NCBI RefSeq assembly: GCF_964340395.1
Contig: NC_135563.1
Span: forward strand, 13,917,151 to 13,981,150
Length of the DNA: 64,000 nucleotides
DNA from: Glandiceps talaboti
Taxonomy: Eukaryota > Hemichordata > Enteropneusta > Spengelidae
Direction of reading: 5' to 3'
In this document: piece by piece, positions 1 to 14,049 of the stretch
Numbering within the stretch: the stretch's first letter is position 1
Layout: the number at the start of each line of letters is the position of its first letter
Notes under the pieces: generated by a model
Told to the model about the DNA's origin: nothing
What the model saw: only the letters and a program-made list of their open reading frames with translations
Database searches by the model: none
Position numbers and translations under genes: made by a program

Positions 1-640
1 TTCCCCAGTGCTGTTACGTAGCCCATAGGTATGGTATATTCATATTTGGAATGTTGAGCGCAATTAGTGAGGTGGAGAGAATGATGCGTTGCATGCATTC
101 GGTTCACTTGAATGAGCAAACATTGCTTACTAAAGCGTGTTAAAGGGTGTGTGATTTTTTTGACCTTTTAGTATCCTACCTGTCAACTCTTTATGGGAAT
201 CATGCAATATGACAGTGTCCTATCCAATTAGCCACATCTTTAAGCATAACAAAAGAAATACATACTTAAACATGCCCTGAGTGTGAAAACTATGAGATAT
301 ATACATCTGGGTTCAACTATACAAACACTTAAATTGATGTTTGGTTCATAAGACAATCTGATGTAGTGAAAGCGGCTCGTCGTGGGAAGGCGGCGATCAT
401 CAAGAACATCAAAATCGCACACTAAGCGATGGAAATAGAGGTAAATAAGGAAATCGAGCCGCTCTCAATACATCATCAGATTTTTATCATAGTATTATAC
501 CTTACAATTTCATAATCGTGTGATAGGTAGTACATTTCTATCACTCTCACGGCTTCATTTTTACAAAATGTTATCATAAAATATAGAAGATAATAATTAT
601 CAATAAATTGTTACCGATCGTTCTATCCTGTAATTACAGC
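1..640. other. No gene recognised
   Basis: AT-rich sequence with stops in all frames at short intervals and no splice-flanked open stretch that I would defend. No repeat structure stands out. Confidence 0.5.
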
Positions 641-699
641 AGAAATGCTATTGGCTTGGTGTTTCCCTCATCGGACATATGATGTTGCTGACACAAAGG

Positions 700-1280
700 T
701 AAACACATTTCAATAACAGAGACACAACACACTGCAGCATCCTTTGCCCAGTCACCTTGAAAAATTAATAAGCAAATGCTATTCTTCAAAGTGCGGTAGA
801 AATAGGCTGATCTGCTGTGCTTAAAAATTACAAATGGACTTGATGATTTTAGTGGCTTCAATTGTTTTACTTTCCAACTGATAATCAACGTGGTAACTTG
901 TCTAATTCTACATTCTCACTATGCACGACACATATATAATTGTTCCTTTGCATAATTTTGAAATTGTCTAAGAGTGTGAAAAAAATGCCCTGTCACATCG
1001 ATCCACCAACGCAACACCGTTTGTACAGTACTAGATGAGATGTGATTGCCCATCGTGGTAAACCACGGCCTCTTTTACGGCACCGTTCAGGACGAATATT
1101 TCGCTCCTTCAGCAGAAATACCAATGTATGTGTTTTGACTTGCAAGAATGAGCTTGCCAAGTTGTTAAATCTCAGGGTTGAAATTTTATGACTAGTATGT
1201 TTACTGAGAAGATAACATTACTACATCGGTAAGAATGACTCGGTATAACCTTTCAAATCAATTTCACACCTGTACTCTTC
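700..1280. repeat. Diverged segment also present at 13.57-14.04 kb
   Basis: Several blocks recur in the same order and strand near 13.6-14.0 kb: one containing TGGACTTGATGATTTTA followed by GGCTTCAATTGTT, one containing CACCAAC(G/A)CAACACCGTTTGTA, and one ending CACACCTGTACTCTT. The copies differ by many substitutions and indels, so the duplication is old. This copy carries an extra segment (about 1,040-1,110) related to 15,560-15,620. No shared reading frame is visible, so a dispersed non-coding repeat or an old segmental duplication is more likely than a gene pair. Confidence 0.7.
1040..1110 (-). repeat. Short dispersed repeat, second copy near 15.58 kb
   Basis: The minus strand contains GGTGCCGTAAAAGAGG followed by a GGTTTA-type block, and the same order is seen on the plus strand near 15,578-15,605. 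It interrupts the otherwise collinear 0.7/13.6-kb duplicate, which suggests a small insertion. The family is not recognised. Confidence 0.5.
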
Positions 1281-1379
1281 AGAAAAAAACAATCTTTATA
1301 ATATAAGTTCTAAAAGGCCCCTTTATAGCAATACCAAATTTAAACTGAAAGACACCCCTAAGGGCAAAACCATAGATTT

Positions 1380-2258
1380 TTGGGCTCATTGTTGAAATGC
1401 AAAATTCTAAACTATAGCTAGTATATATGATGTACCAATTAATTGGACGAATAATTATATGAAACTAAATGAAATTTGAAGCTTGCATACTTAACATATT
1501 GTCTAATTATTGCAAAATCACCGATTATGCACATTACTATATTGCTTATGAGTGACAACATCAAGCTTAAATGACACATGCACTTCTTTACCATCAATGC
1601 ATGTACTAAATTATCTGAAATTGAACTTCGCATTCTTGAAAAATAGCCCAGTTACTGAAAATCATTAATTAGGCAAATCAGTCATTAAAATTGAAAACTA
1701 TATCAACAGGCTTTAGAGGATATGTCTGTATGTGCCAAATTATGTGGAAGTTGAAGCGTGCATTCCAAAGATATAGCTTAATTACTGAAGATTATCAATT
1801 ATTCAAATTACTCATTAATTACTCATTAATTATTCAAAATACTCATTACTCATTAATTATTCAATTTACTCATTAATTACTCATTAATTGTTCAAATTAC
1901 TCATTATTTACTCATTAATTATTCGAATTACTCATTAAAAGTAAAGGCTATGTCAACAAACGTGTGCGCATTGTTATGGTTGGTATATGCACCAAATTCT
2001 ATGAAATTTGAACCTTATAGGAAATATGAACTTTGTTATGGTTAACGTATAACCAAATTATATTGAATTTGAATAATGCGTTCCAAAGATATAGCCTCAT
2101 TAATTAGTTATGCAAATAATTAGTTAATGTTCATTGGATGTTTACCAAAATATAATCAGTTCTTGCCATTAGAAAATGGAAGATGTGTAGTAGGTTTCAT
2201 CAGAATCGATGCTGTAGTTTTTTGAGATATCGTGTCTACAGACAGACAGACACACATT

Positions 2259-2289
<31 letters not shown>

Positions 2290-2303
2290 GGACACACAGA
2301 CAC

Positions 2304-2342
<39 letters not shown>

Positions 2343-2345
2343 CAA
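1380..2345 (+). repeat. AT-rich dispersed repeat with microsatellite tail
   Basis: Built from reiterated sub-units carrying AAATTTGAA, AAAGATATAGC, TTACTGAAAATCATTAATTA and GGTTGGTATATGCACCAAAT. It ends in a (CA)n-(GACA)n tail at 2,241-2,342. The inner part 1,795-1,945 is a minisatellite of TTACTCATTAATTA-type units about 20 bp long. A reverse-oriented relative lies at 41,230-41,560. No coding capacity. The microsatellite end resembles non-autonomous elements that carry simple-repeat tails, but I cannot assign a family. Confidence 0.6.
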
Positions 2346-2399
2346 GCATAACATTGCACTCCTTACGTAAAAATGACTGAATTTGTAGCATAAACTATA

Positions 2400-3660
2400 A
2401 ATGACATCTCTAGTAACATCATATGATTACATCTAACGTAGTTTGTTGAGTTGTTTGCCTATGATCAAGTATCATAAATTTCTTCGTTCTTGTTACTTTA
2501 TGCATATCAATATCCATGTGTGTATTTCTTGAGCTAAGGTTAGCGAGAGTGGACAATACATTTCTAATTCCTTTCTGACCAAGAAAGTAATAATATACAG
2601 AGTTGACACATTGAATGCAATAAACTGCGTACAGCTATGATTTCATTCAAAGTAGCAGTGGACGCAATCTAGATCAGACCAACACAACCTAGATCGATAA
2701 TGTTAAAACTGTAATCATACCCGACTACCTGGGGATGTAAGATTTAGGATACAAACAACATTTTCCCCATTCTTGTCGGAAGATTAAGAACAAACACAGG
2801 TGATGATTAACTGTGTTTATTGACGATAACGGAATCACTGGTAATTCATATCGACAATCACATTATCTTCCTCATATCGAAGGAAACAAATCAGTAAAGG
2901 TCGTTAATCCCTATGTGAAAAAAACCCTATGTTTTGTATCGATTACGTAAGGTAATTTAATGTACATGGAGAATGTAATATTGTCAACTTAATAGCTTAC
3001 CCATGATGGCTCAGTGTTAAATAAAATCCCTGCTGTAAAACATAATTGAATTTCATAAGATGTGGTGCACCATTTGGCACATAATCATAGATGTATTACA
3101 CTATAAGATTTACTGTCGTCCTTATAAAACTGAATTAAGTTTTAAAACCAGTTAAACTAAACTGTTAGCAGAAATTAGTTTTTGATTCATGAAAACATTG
3201 CGTAAAGTCTCCTGTTAAAATGTCATGTTGTAATGGGTAATCATTACAATTAAAGGTAATGGTGCATGTGTCTCTTGTTTGTGACTGATCCTGAATTTCC
3301 AGTCGTACATCTGGTTACCGTGGTTACAATGCACTCTTCCGCCCCAGGTGTTCAATTATGCTATTTTTATTCCCATGGTGCATTCCACCTTCTCCTGGAG
3401 TGTGTCACACAATGTAATGAAGTTTCCCCCAAAATGTTAATGTTATAAATCCTTCATGTTTTCATCTACACGCTGGAAGTCAGTAATACATTTTATATAT
3501 GCTATGATACCCATGGTGGATTGTTGTGCAGGGACGTCGATTTTGAAGAGCAATGTTTCAAGAGGTAGTAGACCTACGCCCAGTACGATCCAGCCCGCGA
3601 GACTAATATATAAGGAAACGCTGAAGTGCAAAACTGTAGCAAAGATTGAAATACCCGAGA
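2400..3660. other. No gene recognised
   Basis: Non-coding by inspection. Short open frames here lack splice context and coding-like composition. Confidence 0.45.
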
Positions 3661-3664
3661 AATA

Positions 3665-4039
<375 letters not shown>

Positions 4040-4041
4040 TA

Positions 4042-5498
4042 ATGACCCCATTTCATAAAAAATATTACTTGTGCCACAGACAAGGAAGAAATCACCCTTG
4101 TCTATGCTTATGCGTTATACTAATACTGCGTCTGTCTGACAACCATTCAATGTGACTTGGTTTGATCCGGGTGTATAAGTGAATAGAAGAGATGTGGTGT
4201 GTGATAATGAAGATATGGTATTAGGCCATGCCTACGCGATGCTTTACATATCCTTCACATGTGAGTGAGTGCTCGGGCATAAATTTGCACATCTAAAAGA
4301 TATTCTAAATGGTCGAAAAAACACTTGAAAACTACTAATTATTTGAATATAGCGCTTGAAAAGATGACGAAATGCGATAACTTTAATCATACTCGAATAC
4401 CTAAGAATGTTAGGGTTACGGATGCAAACATTTTTTACTCATTAAAATGACGGGAAATCAATTACATTCGCCACCGGGTTCGTCACATAACTATTCCACC
4501 TAATGAAGACAAAGTTACTGGTGTCAAATACATTTACATATCTATTGGGAGTTTGCAGAAAAAGAGTTAATGTTTTATGACACACTCACAATGCAATACG
4601 AGAGTGCATGTCTACAAGGAACACTTCTTACAGTTAACCTTCAAAAAATCTGTCAACTAGGCTTTTCACATACCATCATACCAATGACTGATCAATGCAA
4701 GACACAATCAATTTGTATTGAAATCTGCAGATGGCCATCGACATAAATCCATTGAAGTGTATAAAATTAGGGCTCATTTGTAAATTAGATTTTAGGTGTA
4801 TATATCAAGATATCCATTTAAAATGTTCATTATTTCTTTTGTGACCCGCTCACGACCTCATCAACATTACTCATATATATAGTAATTATATAATATACTT
4901 ATAGTGTATATATAGTATAGCTCATACATAGATATATATAAGCTGTGATTTTAATCTAATAGATACAGAAAATATTTCCTGAGAGACTGAGAGATCAAAG
5001 AATGCTAATGTATGGGTACACAGGTTACTGTATTATTACTATAACTGTGTGTCATACTAAAGAGTTACCATACATCTATCATTTCGAATAGTGGGACAAT
5101 TATTTGAATCAAAGTGATGATTGCATTTCGATTTCCCATTTTATCATCAAAATTCTGTCATTTCGCATTAAAAAAAATCTCCATGCATGCATAAAACCAA
5201 TTACATATATTCATTTAAGGCCGTTTTCTTTTTGAATTTTTTTATTAGAATTCAGACATTCATTCATCAATCTCTCCTTCGATTAACCGGTCCATTCACG
5301 TTTTATTGCTATAGATTATATTTACAATGAAAAGGTTCTCACGTGGCCTCGGGGATTGTAAAAATACACAAAATTACATTTGATAACAATAAGTTGTCAA
5401 TACACCATGATGGCACATGAAGACTGTACAGTATTCATTTATCTATGAATGATTCACCAAAAGAGACACCTTGTGAGACTTTATTCGTGACCACCCCG
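4042..5498. other. No gene recognised
   Basis: AT-rich, with no long open frame on either strand and no recognised repeat. Confidence 0.5.
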
Positions 5499-5567
5499 TT
5501 TGATGAACGAATGATTTCTCCTATGATTGCCTGTGTCTAATATGGGTAATTGATATTTCGTCTGTCA

Positions 5568-5603
<36 letters not shown>

Positions 5604-5835
5604 TTCTTGTCACATTTACAACTTAGAGAAAGGAATTACCCATTCCATTCTTTCATATGGACACTGTCTTGTCAACATTTGATGAACGAATGATTTCTCC
5701 TATGATTGCCTGTGTCTAATATGGGTAATTGATATTTCGTCTGTCAGACACACACACAGAAATTCTCGCCACATTTACAACTTAGAGAATGGAATTACCC
5801 ATTCCTTTCTTTCATATGAACACTGTCTTGTCAAT
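5499..5835. repeat. 179-bp tandem duplication with CA-repeat length difference
   Basis: The unit beginning TTTGATGAACGAATGATTTC at 5,499 recurs at 5,678 and runs to about 5,835. Each copy has a CA tract, about 30 bp in the first and about 10 bp in the second. The rest is almost identical, so the duplication is recent. Both copies contain the complementary pair GGGTAATT / AATTACCC, giving each a weak stem-loop. No gene is involved. Confidence 0.85.
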
Positions 5836-5839
5836 GCAT

Positions 5840-8800
5840 GGGGAGAATTTCCAAATTTCATTACGTGGGGAGTTATTCCGATTTTTCTTTTAATTTTCAT
5901 ATTTACATGTAAACATTGGTATCAGTACAGCAAATCATGGGTATTCACAGGTATTTCACACAAAAAAACTAGAATACACTGCTCTACTTATTAAGCAATA
6001 TATGCAAATTTATGCAAATATTCAAGAGGGCTTCTATGATAAAATAAATAAGTAGGTCCTAAGTAACATTCATGTCAATTTAGTGCTTTTAACTAGTGTG
6101 CAATAAAAGTTGGTATATAACTGTGTTCCATTTCATTCAAGAAATGGCTTATTGCCAAGAAGAAAATAGCAATGCTAAATTTGGTAACATAATGTAAGTG
6201 ATGCAATCAGTATGCATGGAATGTGCACAACAGCCAATTAGATCTGAGCATTGCTTGAGCTTCTCAAGATAGTGATTACGCTGACAGCCAGACATCAGTA
6301 ATGCCTAAGACACCCTTAAATTCACTGAATAACAAGGCTGGATGATGAATACAGCTTAAAATACAAGCTGAGTTTTTACCTTTAAGTTATTACATTTTTT
6401 GAAGCAGACTGTCGACTGAACACTACAACATAAGAACAGAAACATCCTCAGTGCCATGTTTATCACACATTCAATTTGTTCCAGACACTTAATTCTTTGG
6501 ACAGCTGACAAAGACAGTGAGACAGAAAAATAGTATGGCGTACAAACAATCTGGTCTTCTTAATACCATATGATCTTATCAAGGCAAGGGTAATATTCTA
6601 TTTCAGATAAGTTGGATCCTTCGGGGCATTAACGTAGAGAAGAGAAATCTCAGGACAGAATGGAAACGTACTACCTATGGGCTCATTCAATTCTCCCAGA
6701 CAGAAATGTCGACCTATGGTACTCTCCAGCGCAGAAAGTAATTTTCTATCTGAGATGGACGTTATCCTTGTGGGCACATGAGACTAGCTATGGTATTCAG
6801 AATCAATAAACGCTAGCACTTTCTACATTCGTAGAAGTGATCTATCTGAGATCGTGAACATCAGGATGGTACGGCGAGGGTTATCATTGACGTGCGTATG
6901 ACTAAGACATGGTGGGAAGAACGCAAGCGTCATACTTTTCTTGTTAAATAATTTACAAAAGGCAAACACACATAAAACACACAGAAAGGTGAGTAAAGAA
7001 GAAAACTGACAAAGGGAATGGGGAATACAAAGCAGATAATCCTTTTCGGCTTCCAAACTTCAAAGTATAAATGGGTAAATAAGTTGTTAGGTGTATCAAA
7101 AACTAATACCGTGCGTCAAAAGAATACATTGTTAATACTAATTTTTTACAACTGAGTTTGTAATGTGTCATTTATGTTTCATGACCGATTTGATTTAATA
7201 TGAAAATGTGGGTGTGTTTTTTTAATGCAGTAGCTTTATCTACTCTATTTTGTTTCGTTCCCTCTCTATGATATTTCTATTATGAATCCGCCAGATTCTG
7301 TTCAGAGCGCGAAATGTCAATCTCTTTCCCATCCTGCCCACGTCTCATGAATGGTGAACTATCGCCAACAAGTTTAAATCAGCCACATATTCTGCATATT
7401 TCCCCCAGGAAACATTGCCAACTACTCTTATACCTTCAAATAAAGAATTCCAATCTGACATAATATAACCCAAGCAAGGTTTTTCTGACTTAATCTTGCG
7501 TGTATTCCATTCTGATCACTTGATGATTTTGACATTTCAAGAAATCGTCTTGTGTGAATCCAGACATTGATAAATAATTTATAACACCATTTTTTGAAGG
7601 ATGTACCGTAAGTTCACAGGCCTATACTACCCCCAAAAAATTCAAAAGTTCTGAAGTCGTCCCATGCAATAAGAACTGACACGATGTTCACAATGTATTA
7701 GCTACTTGTAATTCGTACAGCAGACCTCTCGCTACCTTAGTTCGTTTAACTGCATTATTTGTCAATTTCTGCTTGGTATTCAACCAAAGGCTTTTTTTAA
7801 TTCATCATCTTGAAGGCTTTACGTATTCTCGTTCTACGATCTCAACGAGTTTTTGCACAGGGCGTGGTGCCCTGGTTTTTAAAGTTTCAATTTGATGAAC
7901 GAGCTGTGTTATCATTGCCTTGATTCCAGAGGAAAGACTTATATGCACTTGAAGAAATGAACAACTCTCCGAGGAAAATGATAAGGACTCTGGCACAATT
8001 CCCGTGAGAATGTGATCTTGAAAGTGTGTAAGTTTATAGGGTAAGAAAGTGTTAAGGTCAAAAAATGACACGAGATACAGACACATACATATACGCACGT
8101 ATGATTTCAGAAAAAAATACTTCTTTTGCAATATAGATCCGAATTAACTCATTACTCTCGTTTATTAGATTGGGATGCGTCTGTTTTTTCAATCCCCTGA
8201 AAGTTATCAATAAATGTTCAAAAAGATCACACCACAATTATATTTAGAATACGGAATGGTAATAAAATGAATGTCAAGTGAAAAACTACAATTTGGTCAT
8301 TCCACGAGTATCTAAATACCAACAAACACCTTACTGTATGTGTGTGAAAATTAGCATCAATGTTCAAACAACACCGAGAAATAACTTTGCATTTTTTTTT
8401 CAAATTAGTGAGCAGTCAAATGTCACCTTTCATAGAATTCGAGTGGACAGATGGTTTCACTCAAAATATCACCAATTAATTATCACAGGAACTCTACCAG
8501 GGAATTTTCAATTGACAGCGAATATAATTCACGTAACACTCTATAGGCCTACATTGCCAAGTTCATGGTTCATCTTATGATGTAGTGACCGACTTCAATT
8601 GATATGCAATGTATTTCTTATCTCTTACTTGATAAATCTTTCACGTACTGACAACTGTTATGGTGTATGGTTTCTAATACGTTCATCGTATTAGAAAAGA
8701 ACGCGTGTGTTCGCCCAGCATCCGTTGACGTATGCTGCATTTCAAAATAAGGCATCGAATTTACTATTGATGTCATACCAAGTATCTGTTGATTCACAGT

Positions 8801-9740
8801 CCTTTCATTTTGATATGCCGGGACAGCTGTGACGAAAAAACCGCTGGCCACTCGATATGCTCCTAATGAGTTCATTTTCAATATCTTTCTAATGTATCAT
8901 ATAATAATACAGTGTGTCGTATATCAAACAGAAGGTGGCCATCATAGCACCATTGATGTGACTTGTAGCATCAACCGTCATGTTGAGAATGAAATACATT
9001 TCGGTAGCCTTTGATTGAATTGTTAATTTTCAGTGTAAAAGCCGACATGCTAGTCATATCATATTGATAATACACCACTTGTGTTTCCTTTTATGGATTA
9101 CGTCAATGCACAGAGGCCCTTTTATATCTTGCAAATTGAATGGAATAACATGTATCATACTGCATTCCGTAGTAATGTATACGGAGTGTAAGCTTATTTC
9201 ATCTCAAAGGTATGTGTTATTTCATGACCACGGGTGGCTCCAATGCCATCATTAAACGCAACTTACTTCAAATGAAGAGGTACTTACATTTGAAACCAGA
9301 GATGAACTGAAAACGAGTCAACTGGTCAAAACCAAGGGGTATACCCTACCCAGGGGTGGGTTATTGCTATTATATTATACCAGTATATTGAAATTTGCAA
9401 AGAAACTTTTAAAAACGGTAAAACAAACTACACTTTGGAATGGAAATAAAGTGTAGGTATACATCGGCCCCAGAACCTGAATATCTGTTGAAGTTCAATC
9501 GTGATTCCACCCACTTACTGGACGTTCTCACCATATGAAGGCAAGGACAACGTCACTAAATTTATCTTTAAACGATGAATAGTTGAATACTGTGTAGCGT
9601 ATATGTAGTTTTGCTTAGTTTGTACAGTGGTAAAGTTCATTTGTGAATGGGCTGAAGTTAGATTCGTTTTGTGACAGATTTACGTACATGATCTGCTCCG
9701 GATCTGCCTCACCATGTCTGCATTTTAGATAAGGCCAAGA
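5840..9740. other. No confident gene; one weak open frame
   Basis: Mostly non-coding. The minus-strand frame at 7,805-8,131 ends in an amphipathic, charged stretch (residues such as QLVHQIETLKTR and KLVEIVERE) and has a less AT-biased third position than its surroundings. It has no recognised domain and no convincing splice partner, so I leave it as a possible exon or gene relic. Confidence 0.35.
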
Positions 9741-9748
9741 ACTTGTTT

Positions 9749-9978
9749 AACACCCGTTTCCATCAATTGTTTTAAAAGGTAAACATTCTTGGCCAAATTA
9801 AGTTAAAAGCGTTGAAAAGATACATGAATTATGAAACACACCTGCATGTGGTCACACTTTGGCCAATCCGGTTTCAGAGTGTGTTTACAAATTAGCAAGT
9901 TATTGTGAGCAACAGCCAGTGATTGGCCAATCCATTTTAACCATCTGGCACTTCAGGAACACCCGTTTCCATCAATTT
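9749..9978. repeat. 20-bp direct repeats 209 bp apart
   Basis: AACACCCGTTTCCATCAATT occurs at about 9,749 and again at about 9,958. Between them TTGGCCAATCC occurs twice. This may be a partly degraded tandem duplication. No coding content. Confidence 0.55.
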
Positions 9979-9979
9979 T

Positions 9980-12060
9980 GCCATTATGAGCTGTCGTTCT
10001 GATTAAAGTACATGGCGTTGACCCTATACGTTGAGGGGTGCCTGCAGATAGTAATCTAGTTTTGGCTTTTTCACGATTTCAGAGATAGACTGGTGAGTAA
10101 AATTGAATCCCTGTGACCTCTAAATGTTTACGTCGCCTTCTAAAACTTTTGTTTTCGTCCACAAGACTTCAAGACTTGAAATCGACCCTATGTGCCCCAA
10201 AATCCTATGTGATTTCACTGACCACTGGGTTATCACTATCGCCACTCGACTCTGTAAGTCTGATTATTAACCTAGCCATGGTCTGTACTTTATACGTCAC
10301 ATCAGCAATTAGTACAGCTACAGAGAATGTGCCAAGTGTGGTACATTTTTTCAAAATATGTCTCGTATTAGCATTTTGTCTGATAGAATGTTCTCTCCAT
10401 TTATTAACTTCTCAAATTGTCAAAACCTAAAAGAATTATCAGTAAGTTCAGGACATCAATTGTCACAATTCTGATTCTGCCGTTTGGGTGTACAGCAATC
10501 GTTTGATTGTCAAGACAATTAATATTTGGCCCTCACTTTGGTGTTATGATTATATTTTCAACCTGCAAAAAGACCTCGAATTTGACCACCATATATTCTT
10601 CATGACTGATTTAAAGGTGATTCAAAATACTCACATTCACTGTTGCTATTTTGCCAGACGACGTGTTCGTGAAACGTATTCTGGTTTAGGCATTGAACTT
10701 ACTTTTTAATTAACAGTTGTACAGTTTGAGATTGTATGTAGCGTTAGTTGGGGTTTTATTTAGGCTTTCGTTTTTGTTTTGTTTTTGAGCTTTTTAATGT
10801 TCCTATATTTGCCCTATAGTTAATTTTTCATGCAAACCCCGGAAGATTAAAAAGATAAATAATTAAAAAGTCAAAACGAAGCACTAATGTTACAAGTATT
10901 GCAACTATGTTTGATATGAGACACACTGCTCAAAACTGACGTATGTTACATACTGTGATGCATATTTTCTAGTGTGAAACATTGTCTTAATAATACATTG
11001 TACCTGTGAGTGCAATATCTGGATATTGCACCGAACCAATGCAATATTACACAATGTTGATGCAATGGTGTAAATAATGTACTTGCGAAACAAAGGGTTT
11101 CGACACATAAAGTGGTGTAAGCTGCTTAATGAACTTGAGTCGGGCAATAGTGTCTATATTGTACCAACTGAATGCGTAGTGCATATGGCTTGTCTCGTTC
11201 ATTTATATTACATACACAATGTACCATGTCATGTATTTGGTTTAAAACTTTTTGTAATCAACATTGCTGATATTAATTTTAAAAAATAGAGAAAATATCG
11301 CTTTGTTATCCTTCTGATCTTAAATGGATTTCTTCTTATAGATCTTTATTAATAATCTTCTTTATTATTATTATTATTAAAATTATTGCTATTATATATA
11401 TTATAATATTATTTAATTATTAAGATCAGTACTCACTGTAGAAAGTCAATACCAGGACTCGATAATAACCTTTACGCTGGCTTTCGAAAGCTCATATTTG
11501 AATTTGATTCGCCTTTACAACACAATTTCTGTTCATATCGCCCTCATTATATATTCGGTTCCCATGGTTAATAAATCAACACATGTCGCATCCGAGCATA
11601 TTCCTACCCATCGTCTCATAGACTAGACATAGTCAATTAGTGAAAGATAGGAGCATCTGCTATTATAACTTCCTTTGCGTCAATAATACTGTTTCAACAA
11701 GTTCCGATTTTCTAAAGATAAACTGGATTCAAGATAATTTATGTGACTGTATAATGTACTTTCATATTAAACATTACTTTCCGAGGTTTTGACCTATTCA
11801 GGTTTGCTTGTGGCAAAATGATATCTGTAGTCTTCCGTTGTAATAATTTATTGTGTTATTTTCTGTTGAAAGTGACATTCATACCTGATTTGAATATAGC
11901 AATAGTCAATATATAATATTGGAAATTGAATTCACTCAGTCTGTATGCTACATACTTGCCATTTAATAACGTTTCATTTCTTTCCTTAATATTTGTCTTT
12001 TTATTTTTACACGTTTCTGATGAACGAATTTTGGCATAAGTTCAGGAATATTTTTTTTTC
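9980..12060. other. No gene recognised
   Basis: Open frames at 10,113-10,430 and 10,488-10,709 have no domain or splice context. 11,355-11,430 is ATT/TATA-rich low-complexity sequence. Confidence 0.45.
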
Positions 12061-12077
12061 TTTTATAGGGCCGTCAT

Positions 12078-12124
12078 TTATCTCTCTCTCGCTCTCTCTC
12101 TCTGTCTTTCTGTCCGTCTCTGTC

Positions 12125-12189
<65 letters not shown>
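12078..12189. repeat. (TC)n-(TGTC)n compound microsatellite
   Basis: Pure pyrimidine-rich strand with a TGTC core of about nine units flanked by TC dinucleotides. Apparent proteins read from it are artefacts. Confidence 0.95.
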
Positions 12190-12190
<1 letters not shown>

Positions 12191-12199
12191 ATTTGCTGT

Positions 12200-13540
12200 G
12201 TTTGTCTTCCTTCATTGCCACTAAACATCCCTTCCTTGATGTATGTTGCCCGAGTTTCTGTTCCTTATTCTTATATGACGCTACAACTAAAATGATGTGA
12301 ACTTACTTATGTCCACTGTGATTTACATGTAAATCACATCACAAGATAGATATTTCAAATTCAGCGACTTACTGTTGGCAAATACTTGAGACTTCAGCAT
12401 TTGATGACACTGAATGTTAACGAGAGCCGTTCTTGATAATTACACGTCTGTTGCGCGGCAACACCCAAATACATCTAATAACATAGGTAACATATTACAT
12501 GTAATTATTTTCCCTTGTCAGTGCAATATAGTTTCACATTTTAGATACAATAAGAGAGTCCGTGTACATGTAGACAAGTCTAGGATTCAATTATACTTAT
12601 GACACCTTCAGTAGACTCGTAGTACAAACAGGGGCAGTCTTCGCACACGACGTTCTCAGTACTCATCAGTGACTTCTTGACTAGCTCAATTACCGTAAAG
12701 GTGTGGTAAAACCCCGATTTTAAGTCCCTTCGTGAAAATTGTAAGATGAACGAAACAGTGCAAATGAGGTTTCATTACTTAGTTTGAACATAGATGCACC
12801 AAGGAAGTAAACACGTTAGCTAAAATGTCGCCACAACCAGGAGCGTATTGAACAGAATATGCTAATTGTCATCCAAAGAACGAGGGCTTGTAACATGACG
12901 TCACTCTGTGGACAGGTGGTGTCCCTGCATGCAACGTACGACTATCGTCCACTACCTGTACCTGGCGTGGGCTCTTGATGGACAGGCGACACGCAAGCCA
13001 AGTTCAACACGTTCGAAAACAGTGTGGGATTTATACCCTACTCGTTCTACGTCACGACAACGCGAGTCTATTCGTTTGGCAATGATTGAAATACAAGTCA
13101 AAGTTCTAAGTCGCCTTTTCTCTTCCCTGTTTTTTATATAGATTATGATTGCGCACGTACAGTCATATTATTTCCCAATATTTGTCTTCTTTTGAGTCGG
13201 AAAATACTCATTACTTAGTAGGCTTTGTCATTTTTCGTCTCTGACTCGAAGTGACATGACCCCCTTAGGTCGCTCGTATTTTCCTTTAGTTAGCTGGCCG
13301 CAGACAATTATCATAGGGACGAAATATTATAAATGTTACTTACCCATGACATTTATAAACCTGTCCTATAGTGGGGGCTGGAAAGCGGTGTATTTAACTA
13401 GGCCATGGCAATGACTCTCTGTCTTGTTATCCATTTCTAGGGATATGAGCGAATGTTAACCATTATTAATATTGTCCAAAGATATGTACAAGGAAAATGA
13501 AGTTGCCTTAGCATTTCACTCATGGGACACAGTGATTTTT
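12200..13540. other. No gene recognised; slightly GC-richer 12.6-13.1 kb
   Basis: 12,890-13,080 has several CpGs and an open plus-strand frame (12,908-13,141) without a recognisable domain. Not enough to call an exon. Confidence 0.35.
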
Positions 13541-13569
13541 ACATACAGAGATACAATTCAACTCCAGAC

Positions 13570-14045
13570 TAACAATAACAGAGACATCACACACAGCATG
13601 ATCCTTTAATACCTAACGACAAATCACATTAAAAAGTGATAAGGCTTTGCCATCCTTTACAGTACTGTAGAAACAGACTGACAAGTTTACACATGGACTT
13701 GATGATTTTAATAATGGCTTCAATTGTTGACTTCTTTCCCACTGATAGTCAAGACAGTAACGTATCTGCTTATACATCCCAACTGTGTGCGCCACCTCTG
13801 TAATTGTTTATTTTGCATTTGAAGATGCCTGAGTAAGTGTAAAAAAATGTCATGTCATATCGAACCACCAACACAACACCGTTTGTATTGAAATGGATGA
13901 GATGAAATCGCCTTGTTAATTTTCAGGAGATGGAATTGTATGACCAGTATATATTTAGACGTGTTAAATGATATCATTAATACATATATATATGAATGAC
14001 TAGGTATAACGCTTCCAATCAATTCCACACCTGTACTCTTTTTTA
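13570..14045. repeat. Second copy of the 0.70-1.28-kb segment
   Basis: Collinear with 700-1,280 in the same orientation, sharing TGGACTTGATGATTTTA, GGCTTCAATTGTT, the CACCAACACAACACCGTTTG block and the CACACCTGTACTCTT end. It lacks the 70-bp insert found in the left copy. Confidence 0.7.
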
Positions 14046-14049
14046 TTCA

